From NCBI RefSeq assembly GCF_025947365.1, contig NZ_CP110012.1, forward strand, positions 1,116,001 through 1,180,000: 64,000 bases of DNA, written 5' to 3'. The translations under genes and the position numbers were made by a program. The notes below the pieces were generated by a model, which had not been told where the DNA came from, did no database searches, and worked only from the letters and a program-made list of their open reading frames with translations. Numbering within the stretch: the first letter of the stretch is position 1; every line of letters begins with the position of its first letter. The DNA is from Flavobacterium sp. N502540. Lineage in GTDB: Bacteria; Bacteroidota; Bacteroidia; Flavobacteriales; Flavobacteriaceae. Below, piece by piece: positions 34,228 to 43,908 of this stretch.

Positions 34228-34257
34228 CGAATGTATAAATTATTTTTACCGCACCAA
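34228..34257 (-). promoter_or_regulatory. Candidate promoter of the pheA operon
   Basis: On the minus strand TTG (34255-34257), 19 bases, then TACATTCG (34228-34235), close to the Bacteroidota -33/-7 pair TTG...TAnnTTTG. It would start the transcript just ahead of the leader ORF (ATG at 34198). One base differs from the -7 consensus. Confidence 0.45.
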
Positions 34258-34412
34258 AAAAAATAATACTTTTTATGAAACAAAAAAGGATTTCTTAACA
34301 AATTTATGATGTTTTGTAAGATAATATAAAAATATCCTCTTAAAATGAGATATTTACAATTGGTTTTTTGAAGATGCTAAGGTTCTGAGGTACTAATGTG
34401 CTACGTTTTTTC

Positions 34413-34478
34413 GCCACGAATTCACGAATGATTTCAATCTATTGCAGCTTTTAAACAAACAATTCGTGAATTCGTGGC
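34413..34478. repeat. Palindromic repeat with 17-bp arms
   Basis: GCCACGAATTCACGAAT (34413-34429) and ATTCGTGAATTCGTGGC (34462-34478) are perfect inverted copies around 32 bases. It sits just after the DUF1501 gene stop (34491) on the minus strand and may serve as its transcription end, although no T-run is evident. It is flanked by a copy of the 'gatgctaaggttctgaggtact' repeat (34372-34404). Confidence 0.85.
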
Positions 34479-34490
34479 TATCTCGCGATC

Positions 34491-35657
34491 CTAAAATAAT
34501 CCTGAAACCGGCTTGTTCATAATCCCAATTCTAGTATAATCGAAATTCATTTTTTGCTGTAATAATGAGGCGTACACACTTCTAAAATCAATTTCATATT
34601 TCAGATCTCCGTTATCCAAATTAGATAAATCAGGGTTCTTACCTAAAATTGTCCCTCTGTTGTTTCCGCCAATTATAAACATTGGCGCTGCAGTTCCGTG
34701 ATCTGTGCCGTTTCCATTATCTTTAACACGTCTTCCAAATTCAGAAAAAACTACGACCGTTACATTCTGAAGCAGCTTTGCCTGTTTCAAATCCTGATAA
34801 AAACTATACAAGGCATCATTCAGCTCCCCTAATTTTCGTTCGTGCAAAGCCAGCTGATTGTCATGAGTGTCAAATCCACCCAGCGAGGTATAATATACTT
34901 TCGAATTTAGATTTCCTTTAATTAGTCGGCCAATCCATTCCAGATTTTTAGACAATTCTGTTTTCGAATAACTAATTTCCGACTTTGATTTTACCAATGC
35001 CTTCTGGATCTCATCTGATCCTTCTGTAACCGAATTGGCAATTTTTCGAACAAAATCCAATTGCGGATTATCAGACAAGGTTACATTTGTTTCTTTATCT
35101 GATTTCACCTTAAATCGGTTTGGGTCTTTTACAGTTATAAAATTAGGCTCATTTCCTTTTAAAGCTAAATTATCGATCGAATCCAGATTTATTCCCGCCG
35201 TAGCCTGATGTCCGTTGCATTGTAAATCTAAATAGCGTCCTAACCAGCCTTCGTTGCTATACTTATTAGAATCTGTTGCGGTTTGCCAAATTTCCTGACT
35301 TCTAAAATGTGATCGAATGGGTTCGGGATAACCTACATTTTGAATTACAGTCAAATCTCCGTTTTGCTGTATCTGAGCCAGATCTTTCAATGCCGGATGA
35401 AATGCCATTCCTTTATTTTTACCAATAACAACGTCTTTATTCAAAGCTATTTTTGTACGGTAGTCATAATATAGCGGATTGTCGTACGGTATAAAAGTAT
35501 TCAGCCCGTCATTCCCTCCGTTTAACTGAACAAACACCACACATTGCTCCCCTACGATTAAACTACTCTGCGAACCAAATGCGTGTAAAAAATCAGGAAG
35601 TACCAACATTCCGCCGGTAAGAGTTCCTGTAAGCGTTAGAAAATTCCTTCTGTTCAT
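34491..35657 (-). CDS. DUF1501 domain-containing exported protein
   Basis: 388 residues. The N-terminus has a twin-arginine type signal, NRRNFLTLTGTLTGGMLVLP, fitting Tat export of a folded protein. DUF1501 belongs to the alkaline-phosphatase/sulfatase superfamily; visible blocks are QLNGGNDGLNTFIPYDN, QEIWQTATDSN, the LGGFDTHDNQLALHERKLGE strand and VFSEFGRRVKDNGNGTDHGT (His and Asp/Glu ligands of the fold). Substrate unknown. It follows the DUF1800 gene by 11 bases; the two families travel together in many Bacteroidota and Planctomycetes and probably act as one exported unit. Confidence 0.9.
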   Translation of the reverse strand: MNRRNFLTLTGTLTGGMLVLPDFLHAFGSQSSLIVGEQCVVFVQLNGGNDGLNTFIPYDNPLYYDYRTKIALNKDVVIGKNKGMAFHPALKDLAQIQQNGDLTVIQNVGYPEPIRSHFRSQEIWQTATDSNKYSNEGWLGRYLDLQCNGHQATAGINLDSIDNLALKGNEPNFITVKDPNRFKVKSDKETNVTLSDNPQLDFVRKIANSVTEGSDEIQKALVKSKSEISYSKTELSKNLEWIGRLIKGNLNSKVYYTSLGGFDTHDNQLALHERKLGELNDALYSFYQDLKQAKLLQNVTVVVFSEFGRRVKDNGNGTDHGTAAPMFIIGGNNRGTILGKNPDLSNLDNGDLKYEIDFRSVYASLLQQKMNFDYTRIGIMNKPVSGLF

Positions 35658-35668
35658 GATAATAATTT

Positions 35669-37066
35669 CTAAATTAATTGATACTCGGGCAGTTTTGTAA
35701 TATAATTGAAGAGCCGAATTACGGCAAAATTGGCGTGTTCCTCTTTTGGATCGAAATCGTATTTCAGTAAATTCTCCATGTCTTTTTGCATCGAATCATT
35801 TACTTTAAACAATAATCTGTTTGACAGTTCTGTGATGATCGTTTTATTAGTACCATTGGTGTCAAAATTTATTTTTACATCCACTTTTTCAAACTGCGGT
35901 TTTGGTTTTTCATCATCAGCGGTCATTGTGTTCAGGGTTTTTCGGGTAATACTTTTTCCGGAACAAAGTAAGTCGGCTGTATTATTACGCTGCAGGTAAA
36001 TTTGAGAAGTCAGCCAGGAATTTCCTCCCTCCCAACCTTTCACGTTAACCTGATTGTACAAATCCATTCCTTGCTGCTTCAGAAAAAACAAAATCATACC
36101 GTCATCAAGATCGTCAATATGCAGTTCATCTAAAAGCTGTAAAATGTAAACTAACGGATCTTTGATTTTTGTTCCTGAATTCTCTTTCTTGTATTCTTCG
36201 GTAAAAATTTTGGTTAACAAAGGCTGTATTTCAAATTTCACTTCCCTAAAATAATCCCCATAATAGGTCACCAAATCTGCAGGTGGATTGTCATAAATGA
36301 ACCATTCCAAAATTTTTCGGGTAATGAGATATGGAATGTTTTTCTGTTCGAAAATAATATCGACCAAATCATCTGCTTTCCAGTTTCCGGTTTTACCAAA
36401 ATACGTTTTGTCTGTATCATCTTCAGCAAACCGCCTGTAAGCAGCTCTGTTGTCGCCATAATTGAGTCCGGCCAGAGCTCTTGCACCGTTCTTAATGTCG
36501 TTTTCGGTGTAGTTTCCAATTCCAATGGTGAACAATTCCAATAATTCACGACTGAGATTCTCGTTATATTTCCCTTTTTTGTTATCGACATTATCCAGAT
36601 ACTTCACCATAGCATTCGATTTTATGATTTGCTTGGTAAGCTCTTTAAAGTTTCCAAAGGCATGTTCCCGTAAAATCATATTGTGCTGGTAAATCCAGTA
36701 ATTGACTTTTACTTTTTGAGAAGTAGAGACAAAGTGATTGTGCCAAAAGCAAACCATGTTCTCCCGTAATGGAAATTCGTCATTACGCATTTTTCCAATC
36801 CACCATTTTCTCAACTCCACAGCGGAGTAGAATTCTTTTTTCAGAACTTTCTTTTTTTCCTCTGAATCTGCCGTTTTAATAGACTCTTTAAGTTCTTTGA
36901 GTTCTAATAATGTTTTGGGATCATCTTCCAGAAAAGCGGGGAGCTGGGTATCAAATTTAGATTGATAAGACTGCTTCAGGAATTTTTCTATTCCCAATTT
37001 TTCAATCGCATCGGATTCCTTTCCGGAAAAACCCAATCGCAATGACCAAAGATTGCTTTTTTTCAT
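35669..37066 (-). CDS. DUF1800 domain-containing protein
   Basis: 465 residues, the first gene of the DUF1800-DUF1501 pair. Blocks typical of the family: WIGKMRNDEFPLRENMVCFW HNHFVST (in two parts), NLSRELLELFTIGIGNYTEN DI, ARALAGL, YFGKTGNWKADDLVDIIFEQ, and VKGWEGGNSWLTSQ near the end. No signal peptide is obvious, so it may be carried out with its Tat-exported partner or act in the cytoplasm. Biochemical role is not known. Confidence 0.9.
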   Translation of the reverse strand: MKKSNLWSLRLGFSGKESDAIEKLGIEKFLKQSYQSKFDTQLPAFLEDDPKTLLELKELKESIKTADSEEKKKVLKKEFYSAVELRKWWIGKMRNDEFPLRENMVCFWHNHFVSTSQKVKVNYWIYQHNMILREHAFGNFKELTKQIIKSNAMVKYLDNVDNKKGKYNENLSRELLELFTIGIGNYTENDIKNGARALAGLNYGDNRAAYRRFAEDDTDKTYFGKTGNWKADDLVDIIFEQKNIPYLITRKILEWFIYDNPPADLVTYYGDYFREVKFEIQPLLTKIFTEEYKKENSGTKIKDPLVYILQLLDELHIDDLDDGMILFFLKQQGMDLYNQVNVKGWEGGNSWLTSQIYLQRNNTADLLCSGKSITRKTLNTMTADDEKPKPQFEKVDVKINFDTNGTNKTIITELSNRLLFKVNDSMQKDMENLLKYDFDPKEEHANFAVIRLFNYITKLPEYQLI

Positions 37067-37460
37067 AATTCAGAAATTATTACAATAAGACTTGACTTTC
37101 TCTTAAAGGTTTAAAGAGAAGGTTCTGAGATGCTTAGTTACTAAGGTGCTAAGGCTTTAAAATCTTTGGTAATAATTAGAACGAGGTATTTTTGGGGATA
37201 TTGTATTTGATTTGTCAGCAGCTTTAACTGAAGGTTAAAATACAATCATAGAAAAACTTTAGCTAAAACATTTCGGCTAAAGCCATCTTAAAAAAACCTG
37301 AAAACCTCCAGCTAAAGCTGGTGGCAATCCAACATCTCGTTTCTCTATCCTGACAATAAAATAGTCTCCATAAAAAAAGCAGCTATCATTACAATAACTG
37401 CTTTCTATTAATTAAGAATAATCTTTTCTCTTTACTCTATTTTCTTTCTTCTGAAAATCA
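37067..37460. repeat. Intergenic region with flavobacterial repeats
   Basis: 394 bases, no gene. It holds another copy of the dispersed repeat 'ggttctgagatgcttagttactaaggtgctaagg' (37119-37152), an imperfect 'tttagctaaaa...ggctaaagcc...agctaaagctgg' series of short inverted units (37257-37325), and the nrdA terminator (37371-37404). Confidence 0.6.
37371..37404 (-). terminator. Terminator after nrdA
   Basis: AAAGCAG / CTGCTTT stem extended by further pairs (AATAACTGCTTT against AAAGCAGCTATC); on the minus strand followed by seven T residues. Confidence 0.8.
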
Positions 37461-39854
37461 TTAAGATCCACACATTTCACAATCTTCAGGATCTCCAGCT
37501 TGTGCTTTTAGCAACATTGCTTTATAATCCTCAACGCTGATTGGTTCCGTTTCTGCAACTAATGTTGGAGCTGTTTCTTCTTTTTTATCATTATTCAGCG
37601 TGAATTTAATCGCATCAACTGCTGATTTTGTTCTTAGGTAATACATTCCCGTTTTTAAACCTGACTGCCAAGCATAGAAGTGCATTGACGTTAGTTTAGA
37701 GTAGTTAGCATCCTGCATGAACAAGTTCAACGATTGAGACTGATCAATGAAATACCCTCTTTGACGTGACATATCGATAATGTCTTTCATCGACATTTCC
37801 CAAACTGTTTTATAAAGATCTTTTAAATCTTGTGGGATAATATCAATGTTTTGAACAGATCCGTTATGACGCATAATTTCTTGTTTCAAATCTTCGTTCC
37901 ACAAACCTCTGTCTACTAAATCATGAAGTAAATGTTTGTTTACTACGATGAATTCTCCAGACAATACACGACGTGTATAAATGTTTGAGGTATACGGTTC
38001 GAAAGCTTCATTGTTTCCAAGAATCTGCGAAGTCGAAGCTGTTGGCATTGGCGCAACCAATAATGAGTTACGAACTCCGTGCTCCATTACTTCTTTTCTT
38101 AAAGAAGCCCAGTCCCAACGACCTGATAATTCTTCATCTTTCAATCCCCACATATTGTATTGGAATTCTCCCTGTGACATTGGAGAACCTGCGAAAGTTG
38201 AATACGGACCTTCTTCTTTTGCCATTTCCATAGAAGCGGTTACAGCTGCAAAGTATAAAGTTTCGAAAATTTCCTGATTTAATGCTTTAGCCTGATCACT
38301 TGTAAAAGGCATACGCAACATGATGAAAGCATCGGCTAAACCTTGCACTCCTAATCCTACCGGACGGTGACGAAGGTTAGAATTTTCAGCTTCTTTAACC
38401 GGGTAATAGTTTCTGTCAATTACCTTGTTCAGGTTACGGGTTACACGTTTCGTAACATTGTAAAGTGCTTCGTGATCGAATTTTCCGTTATCAATAAACA
38501 TTGGTAATGAAATAGAAGCCAGGTTACAAACTGCAATTTCATCTTTAGAAGTGTACTCCATAATCTCAGTACACAAGTTAGACGAACGAATGGTTCCTAA
38601 ATTCTTGTGATTTGATTTACGGTTTGCTGCATCTTTGTACAACATATATGGTGTTCCCGTTTCGATTTGTGATTCGAGGATTTTCTCCCATAATTCACGT
38701 GCACGAATCGTTTTTCTACCTTTTCCTCTAAATTCATAATCGGTATACAATGCTTCAAATTCTTCTCCATAAACATCGTACAGCCCAGGACACTCATTAG
38801 GACACATTAAAGTCCAGGTAGTATCTTCCTGTACACGTTTCATGAATAAATCTGAAGTCCACATCGCGAAGAATAAATCTCTCGCACGCATTTCTTCTTT
38901 TCCTGTATTTTTCTTTAAATCTAAGAAATCAAAGATATCAGCATGCCAGGTTTCGATGTAAATCGCAAAACTTCCTTTGCGTTTTCCACCACCTTGGTCT
39001 ACATAACGTGCGGTATCGTTGAAAACTCTCAACATCGGAACAATTCCGTTTGAAGTTCCATTTGTACCACGAATGTATGATCCCGTCGCACGAACGTTAT
39101 GAATAGAAAGTCCAATTCCTCCCGCGGATTGGGAGATTTTAGCCGTTTGTTTTAAAGTATCATAAATCCCATCAATACTATCGTCCTGCATAGCCAATAG
39201 GAAACAAGATGACATTTGTGGTTTTGGAGTTCCGGCATTAAACAACGTTGGCGTTGCATGCGTGAAGAACTTTTTAGACATTAAGTCGTAGGTTTCAATT
39301 ACAGCTTTTAAATCGTCAAGGTGAATACCAACCGAAACACGCATTAACATATGCTGCGGTCTTTCGACGATTTTACCGTTTATTTTTAACAGATAAGAAC
39401 GCTCTAAGGTTTTAAAACCAAAGTAATCGTAATTAAAGTCTCTTGTGTAAATGATATGCGAATCTAAGAAAGCAGAGTTTTCCTGAATTACTTTAAATAC
39501 TTCATCCGAAAGCAACGGAGCATCTTGTCCGTTTCTTGGATTTACGTAATTGTACATATCCTTCATCGTTTCTGAGAACGATTTCTTGGTATTGGAATGT
39601 AGATTTGAAATTGCCACACGTGCCGCCAATTGTGCATAATCAGGATGCGCAATCGTCATAGAAGCTGCCGTTTCTGCCGCAAGATTATCCAACTCAGAAG
39701 TCGAAACCCCATCGTACAATCCTTCAATAACCCTCATCGCCACCTTAACAGGATCTACAAGTTCATTTAAACCATAACACAATTTTTTGATTCTTTCTGT
39801 AATCTTATCAAACATTACCGGCTCTTTATGGCCATCTCTTTTTACTACATACAT
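37461..39854 (-). CDS. nrdA: Ribonucleoside-diphosphate reductase, alpha subunit
   Basis: 797 residues. The large subunit of class I ribonucleotide reductase makes dNDPs from NDPs. An ATP-cone regulatory domain is at the N-terminus ([20 protein letters not shown]). Cys217 (MSSCFLLA) is the first redox cysteine; Asn426, Cys428 and Glu430 (NLCTEI) form the thiyl radical and catalytic site; the C-terminal shuttle pair is Cys792 and Cys795 (CEMCGS). Radical-transfer tyrosines are near [10 protein letters not shown]. nrdB lies upstream in the same direction, 252 bases away, which is a larger gap than usual. Confidence 0.97.
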   Translation of the reverse strand: MYVVKRDGHKEPVMFDKITERIKKLCYGLNELVDPVKVAMRVIEGLYDGVSTSELDNLAAETAASMTIAHPDYAQLAARVAISNLHSNTKKSFSETMKDMYNYVNPRNGQDAPLLSDEVFKVIQENSAFLDSHIIYTRDFNYDYFGFKTLERSYLLKINGKIVERPQHMLMRVSVGIHLDDLKAVIETYDLMSKKFFTHATPTLFNAGTPKPQMSSCFLLAMQDDSIDGIYDTLKQTAKISQSAGGIGLSIHNVRATGSYIRGTNGTSNGIVPMLRVFNDTARYVDQGGGKRKGSFAIYIETWHADIFDFLDLKKNTGKEEMRARDLFFAMWTSDLFMKRVQEDTTWTLMCPNECPGLYDVYGEEFEALYTDYEFRGKGRKTIRARELWEKILESQIETGTPYMLYKDAANRKSNHKNLGTIRSSNLCTEIMEYTSKDEIAVCNLASISLPMFIDNGKFDHEALYNVTKRVTRNLNKVIDRNYYPVKEAENSNLRHRPVGLGVQGLADAFIMLRMPFTSDQAKALNQEIFETLYFAAVTASMEMAKEEGPYSTFAGSPMSQGEFQYNMWGLKDEELSGRWDWASLRKEVMEHGVRNSLLVAPMPTASTSQILGNNEAFEPYTSNIYTRRVLSGEFIVVNKHLLHDLVDRGLWNEDLKQEIMRHNGSVQNIDIIPQDLKDLYKTVWEMSMKDIIDMSRQRGYFIDQSQSLNLFMQDANYSKLTSMHFYAWQSGLKTGMYYLRTKSAVDAIKFTLNNDKKEETAPTLVAETEPISVEDYKAMLLKAQAGDPEDCEMCGS

Positions 39855-40068
39855 AAGCTTACTTTTTTAGTTATTGAAAAAATGAAAGTCTCGGGAATAA
39901 CGATTTCCAAGGCTTAAACATTGTGTGTTTTTAAATTATTTTTTGAGAATTGCAGGATTCTCAATAGTTGTCTGTTTCCAGTTTGAAAAACAAACTGAAA
40001 GGCATTAAAAATTGCACTTGAATCAACGATTTGGGATGAAGATTCAATCTTATAAAATGATTTATTTT

Positions 40069-40092
40069 TTTAGTGTTTTGGTATACACTAAA
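40069..40092. repeat. Inverted repeat between nrdB and nrdA
   Basis: TTTAGTGT (40069-40076) and ACACTAAA (40085-40092) flank eight bases. It lies 15 bases after the nrdB stop. The arms point away from the NrdR-box order (ACA..TGT), so it is more likely an RNA hairpin than an NrdR site. Confidence 0.5.
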
Positions 40093-40106
40093 TTTATTGC
40101 TGTTGT

Positions 40107-41084
40107 CTAAAAATCTGCATCAAATGAAATTTTCTGAGCATCACTGTCTGTGTTCATCACACCTGATTTTTGATACTCCGCAACACGTTTTTCAAAGAAA
40201 TTAGTTTTTCCCTGAAGAGAGATCATGTCCATGAAATCGAACGGATTCGCTGATCCATACACACGCTCGCAACCTAATTCTACTAATAATCTATCCGCAA
40301 CAAACTCTAGATATTGCGTCATTAAAGTAGCATTCATTCCTATTAAACTTACCGGAAGAGATTCTGTTACAAACTCTCTTTCGATATTTAAAGCATCAAC
40401 GATGATTTCTTTAATTCTGTCTTTTGGCACTTTATTAACCAGGTGATGATTGTGTAAATGCACTGCAAAATCGCAGTGTACACCTTCGTCACGCGAAATC
40501 AATTCATTCGAAAAAGTTAAACCTGGCATTAAACCGCGTTTTTTCAACCAATAAATTGAACAGAAAGCACCTGAGAAAAAGATCCCCTCTACTGCTGCAA
40601 AAGCAATTAGTCTTTCAGCAAACGAATCTGATTCGATCCATTTTAAAGCCCATTCTGCTTTTTTGCCAATTGCAGGAAAAACTTCTAAAGCATTAAACAA
40701 TTCCGCTTTCTCTGCTTCATCTTTTACATAGGTATCAATTAATAAAGAATAAGTCTCACTATGAATATTCTCCATCATAATTTGAAAACCATAGAAAAAT
40801 TTAGCTTCGGCATATTGAACTTCATTTACAAAGTTCTCTGCAAGGTTTTCATTTACAATTCCATCAGAAGCTGCAAAAAAAGCTAAAATGTGTTTGATAA
40901 AGTATCTTTCGTCGTCACTTAATTTATTATTCCAGTCAGTCAAGTCTTGGTGCAAATCGATTTCTTCGGCAGTCCAGAAACTAGCCTCCATCTTTTTGTA
41001 CCATTCCCAAATATCATGATGTTTAATTGGGAAAATAACGAAACGATTTTTGTTTTCTTGTAATATTGGCTCGACTTGTAACAT
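40107..41084 (-). CDS. nrdB: Ribonucleoside-diphosphate reductase, beta subunit
   Basis: 325 residues, ferritin-like, housing the di-metal centre that makes the radical for NrdA. Ligand helices seen: [17 protein letters not shown] (Glu/Asp), [20 protein letters not shown] (Glu and His) and a later [16 protein letters not shown] block. [20 protein letters not shown] and [10 protein letters not shown] follow the usual pattern. A C-terminal tail ([13 protein letters not shown]) is the part that docks to NrdA. Transcribed before nrdA. Confidence 0.97.
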   Translation of the reverse strand: MLQVEPILQENKNRFVIFPIKHHDIWEWYKKMEASFWTAEEIDLHQDLTDWNNKLSDDERYFIKHILAFFAASDGIVNENLAENFVNEVQYAEAKFFYGFQIMMENIHSETYSLLIDTYVKDEAEKAELFNALEVFPAIGKKAEWALKWIESDSFAERLIAFAAVEGIFFSGAFCSIYWLKKRGLMPGLTFSNELISRDEGVHCDFAVHLHNHHLVNKVPKDRIKEIIVDALNIEREFVTESLPVSLIGMNATLMTQYLEFVADRLLVELGCERVYGSANPFDFMDMISLQGKTNFFEKRVAEYQKSGVMNTDSDAQKISFDADF

Positions 41085-41420
41085 GAAATTTTTCTTTAAT
41101 TTTTATACTAAATTTTAGCTCATTCAGTAGACTACAAAGATTGTCATTTGTTGCCTAAAATAAAAGCCAAACTTATTCACAATCGGACGTAGTTTTTAAC
41201 AAAGCAGTAAAAATGAGATATTTTTCAGACAATAATTAAACTACTGAAAACAAGCAAATTAATATTAAATTTCATCTCATTTTCGGAAGTAAAATATAGA
41301 ATTTTTGAAATAAAAAGCAAGAAAATTTTAAATGTTTTTAAAAGTTTTTACCTGACTTCTTAAATGTTTTTTTAATCAAAATCTGAGCACTTCCCAGCAA
41401 TGGTAATGGCTACCGATTTT
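41085..41420. other. Intergenic region upstream of nrdB
   Basis: 336 bases, AT-rich. Contains the candidate nrdB promoter (41168-41175) and no gene. I looked for paired NrdR boxes (ACACwATATwGTGT-like) and found none. Confidence 0.5.
41168..41175 (-). promoter_or_regulatory. -7 element upstream of nrdB
   Basis: Minus strand TAAGTTTG, an exact TAnnTTTG match, about 85 bases before the start codon. A TTG at the standard distance is lacking (the nearest is 24 bases away). Confidence 0.35.
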
Positions 41421-41990
41421 TTATGATTTTTTGAGTTCTTCCGCAACTTTTTCAAGCTCCAAATACCAATCCTCTCCAAAGCGGCGAATTAATGCTTCTT
41501 TGACAAATTTATACACCGGAACTTCCAACTCTTTACCTAAAGAGCAGGCATCGTCGCAAATGTCCCACTTGTCATAGTTTACAGCAGCGAACTCTGTAAA
41601 GTCTTTCACCCTTATTGGATATAAATGACAGGAAACAGGTTTTTTCCAGTCTACGATTCCCTGATTGTACGCCTGCTCAATTCCGCAAAGCGCGGTCTTG
41701 CCATCAAAAATAACATAGGCACAGTCTTTATTATCAATCAGAGTCGTTTCAAGATCACCATCCGTTCCTTTTACCCAGGTTCCCTGAGCTTCGATGGCAG
41801 CAATCCCTTCTTTTCGCAAGAAAGGCTTTACCTTAGGATAGATTTCTTCCAGAATTTTAGTCTCAGCTTCGCTCAAAGGCGCACCGGCATCTCCATCAAC
41901 ACAGCAAGCTCCTTTACAAGCTGACAAGTTGCACACAAATTCTTTTTCAAGAATATCTTCTGAAATAATGGTTTTCCCTAATTGAAACAT
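41421..41990 (-). CDS. DUF3109 family cysteine-rich protein
   Basis: 189 residues from the ATG at 41990; the first 14 residues of the longer frame are probably not translated. Conserved cysteines occur in groups: [19 protein letters not shown] near the start, DCAYVIF and [19 protein letters not shown], and [11 protein letters not shown]. The pattern resembles the CxxCxxxCC zinc/iron-cluster proteins of the YkgJ type. Function unknown; possibly metal binding. Alone on the minus strand, downstream of nrdB. Confidence 0.88.
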   Translation of the reverse strand: MFQLGKTIISEDILEKEFVCNLSACKGACCVDGDAGAPLSEAETKILEEIYPKVKPFLRKEGIAAIEAQGTWVKGTDGDLETTLIDNKDCAYVIFDGKTALCGIEQAYNQGIVDWKKPVSCHLYPIRVKDFTEFAAVNYDKWDICDDACSLGKELEVPVYKFVKEALIRRFGEDWYLELEKVAEELKKS

Positions 41991-42307
41991 GATATTGAAA
42001 TACTGTAATTTATAAAGTGCAAAGATACGCAAAGAAAGCAGATATTTTGTCTATTCTTTTCTCATGCTTACCCAACAAATTCACATGTCAAACACTTTAT
42101 GCCGGTCCCGGACAAAAAACCGTCGCAACATTTTTCGGCAAACGCCTTGCAAATATGCAAAACAACTCACCAATTGTTATAAAAATCGCTTTTTTAAACA
42201 ACAACACGTGTTTTTATAACAAAAATACAGCCCTTTCACTATATCACAAAAAAGCATTAACTTTATTATCTACTTTTGCACATCTCTAAACAGTAAATAA
42301 AAAAATT
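41991..42307. other. Divergent intergenic region between DUF3109 and marC
   Basis: 317 bases, no convincing gene. A short plus-strand open frame (42017-42289) is low in coding quality and overlaps promoter sequence. It contains the marC -7 element (42271-42278). Confidence 0.45.
42271..42278 (+). promoter_or_regulatory. -7 element of the marC gene
   Basis: TACTTTTG, matching TAnnTTTG, about 30 bases before the ATG. Confidence 0.45.
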
Positions 42308-42886
42308 ATGTTAGAAATTGATTTTAAGGAAATTATCACCGTTGGAATGGTACTTTTTGCCGTAATCGATATTGTAGGATCAATTCCGATTATATTAAAT
42401 TTAAGAGCGAAAGTTGGCCATATAGATTCAGAGAAAGCTTCAATTGTAGCCGGTCTGATTATGATTACTTTTCTTTTTGTCGGAGAAGGTTTTTTGCATC
42501 TTATTGGAATTGATGTACATTCTTTTGCTGTTGCGGGTTCATTTGTATTGTTCTTTCTGGCTTTGGAAATGATTTTAGGAATCCGAATTTATCGCGATGA
42601 AGAACCGGGATCAGCCTCGATTGTTCCTTTGGCCTTCCCCTTAATTGCAGGCGCCGGTACGATGACTACTTTATTATCATTACGTTCTCAGTTTCATACT
42701 ATTAACATTATTATTGCCATTTTACTAAATATTATTCTGGTTTACGTTGTTTTGAAATCTTCTAAAAAAATAGAAAATTTATTAGGAGAAAACGGACTTG
42801 GCGTAGTTCGCAAGACATTTGGAGTAATCCTTTTAGCAATTGCTGTTAAATTATTTGCTGCTAATGTTAAAGGTTTGTTTGTCTAA
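42308..42886 (+). CDS. MarC family integral membrane protein
   Basis: 192 residues with about six transmembrane helices (VGMVLFAVIDIVGSIPIILN; ASIVAGLIMITFLFVGEGFL; SFAVAGSFVLFFLALEMILG; a SIVPLAFPLIAGAGTMTTLL segment; IIIAILLNIILVYVVL; GVILLAIAVKLFAANV). The central PLAFPLIAGAG motif is the family signature. Located in the inner membrane; transport function unproven. The family was once linked to antibiotic resistance, which later work did not support. Confidence 0.93.
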   Translation: MLEIDFKEIITVGMVLFAVIDIVGSIPIILNLRAKVGHIDSEKASIVAGLIMITFLFVGEGFLHLIGIDVHSFAVAGSFVLFFLALEMILGIRIYRDEEPGSASIVPLAFPLIAGAGTMTTLLSLRSQFHTINIIIAILLNIILVYVVLKSSKKIENLLGENGLGVVRKTFGVILLAIAVKLFAANVKGLFV

Positions 42887-42993
42887 CAATTATTTTTATA
42901 AATTTACCCCATAAAATTTCTAAAATATAACTTTAAGATACTTTTCACATCTGACAGTTCTACTTTATTATTTTAGACAAAAAAACAACCATT

Positions 42994-43194
42994 ATGAAAA
43001 TTTTTACTTCAATTTTAGTGCTTTTGGCATTGGCATTAATCGTTTTTAATATTACGCTACTGGACTTCAAAAATCCTTTTCAGGGAGACAGTGTAGTTGC
43101 TTTTATTGGAATCGCTGCTTCATTTTGCGCCGTTTTAATTCTTTTGATTTTTAGAATCTCTAAAAGAATTGAAGAAAAAACAAACGGACGATAA
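42994..43194 (+). CDS. Small two-helix membrane protein
   Basis: 66 residues: a first helix (ILVLLALALIVFNITLL), a short loop (DFKNPFQGDS) and a second helix (VVAFIGIAASFCAVLILLIF), then a charged tail. Unknown function. Its stop is four bases before the start of the flavoprotein gene, suggesting translational coupling; it may anchor or accompany it. Confidence 0.65.
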   Translation: MKIFTSILVLLALALIVFNITLLDFKNPFQGDSVVAFIGIAASFCAVLILLIFRISKRIEEKTNGR

Positions 43195-43198
43195 TCTT

Positions 43199-43804
43199 AT
43201 GTTTGATGTTTTAATTATTGGCGGAGGTGTTTCAGGCATGTCCTGTGCTCTTGTATTGGGATCGGCCAAAAACAAAGCTTTTGTAACCGATAAAAAAATT
43301 GGAATTTTTACACATCAAAAAAACTCTTCTCTACAGGAAGCTATTTTTTACAATGCTTACGGCATTACACCCGGCAAACTGGGATCTGACTTGTTAGTAG
43401 AAAGCACTCAGGATTTAGCCAAAACTTATCCTCATATCACTCAGATAGAAAACGAGAAGGTAGTTAAAGTTGAAGGCTCCTATCAGGACTTCATCGTAAC
43501 TACTAACAAAAACTCCTATAAAACAAAAAGTATCGTAATCGGTATTGGTTCTGCAAATACTTTTGACATAGAAGGGCTGATGCAATATATCGAGCCACAC
43601 AAAAAAGCACTTCCCGAAAAACAACGCATCCAGCTTAAAAATGACGACCACAAGGTTGCCGACGGTATTTACGTTATAGGAACTCTCGCAGGCTGGAGAA
43701 GTCAATTAGCGATTGCAGCCGGAAGTGGTGCTGCCGTAGCGACAGACATCTTAACTTTATGGAACAACGGCGTGCAAACTCATGCTCACGACAGTATTCG
43801 ATAA
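43199..43804 (+). CDS. FAD-dependent oxidoreductase of thioredoxin-reductase type, lacking the redox CxxC
   Basis: About 201 residues from the ATG at 43199. The Rossmann motif VLIIGGGVSGMSCALVLGSA is at the N-terminus and a second FAD signature near the end (GIYVIGTLAGWRSQLAIAAG). It is about two thirds the length of thioredoxin reductase and I see no CxxC or second NADPH domain, so it may use NAD(P)H differently or depend on a partner. Co-transcribed with the small membrane protein upstream. The role in the cell is not clear. Confidence 0.8.
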   Translation: MFDVLIIGGGVSGMSCALVLGSAKNKAFVTDKKIGIFTHQKNSSLQEAIFYNAYGITPGKLGSDLLVESTQDLAKTYPHITQIENEKVVKVEGSYQDFIVTTNKNSYKTKSIVIGIGSANTFDIEGLMQYIEPHKKALPEKQRIQLKNDDHKVADGIYVIGTLAGWRSQLAIAAGSGAAVATDILTLWNNGVQTHAHDSIR

Positions 43805-43829
43805 AACAACCTATCGGTTAAACAAAATA

Positions 43830-43891
43830 AAACCATTAAGAAATTAAGAAAAACTGCTTTAAAGCCTGTAAACTTAACCTCTTAATGGTTT
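43830..43891. terminator. Bidirectional terminator-like inverted repeat
   Basis: AAACCATTAAG (43830-43840) and CTTAATGGTTT (43881-43891) pair across a 40-base loop, between the convergent flavoprotein and lipoprotein genes. Confidence 0.5.
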
Positions 43892-43908
43892 GAAAATTAC
43901 ATACTTTC

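Noticed and set aside
40069..40092. Possible NrdR box between nrdB and nrdA
   Set aside because: The arms read TAGTGT...ACACTA, opposite to the NrdR order, and there is only one copy rather than the usual pair.
42017..42289. 90-codon open frame between DUF3109 and marC
   Set aside because: Composition is not protein-like, it contains the marC -7 element and it overlaps the start of the DUF3109 gene.
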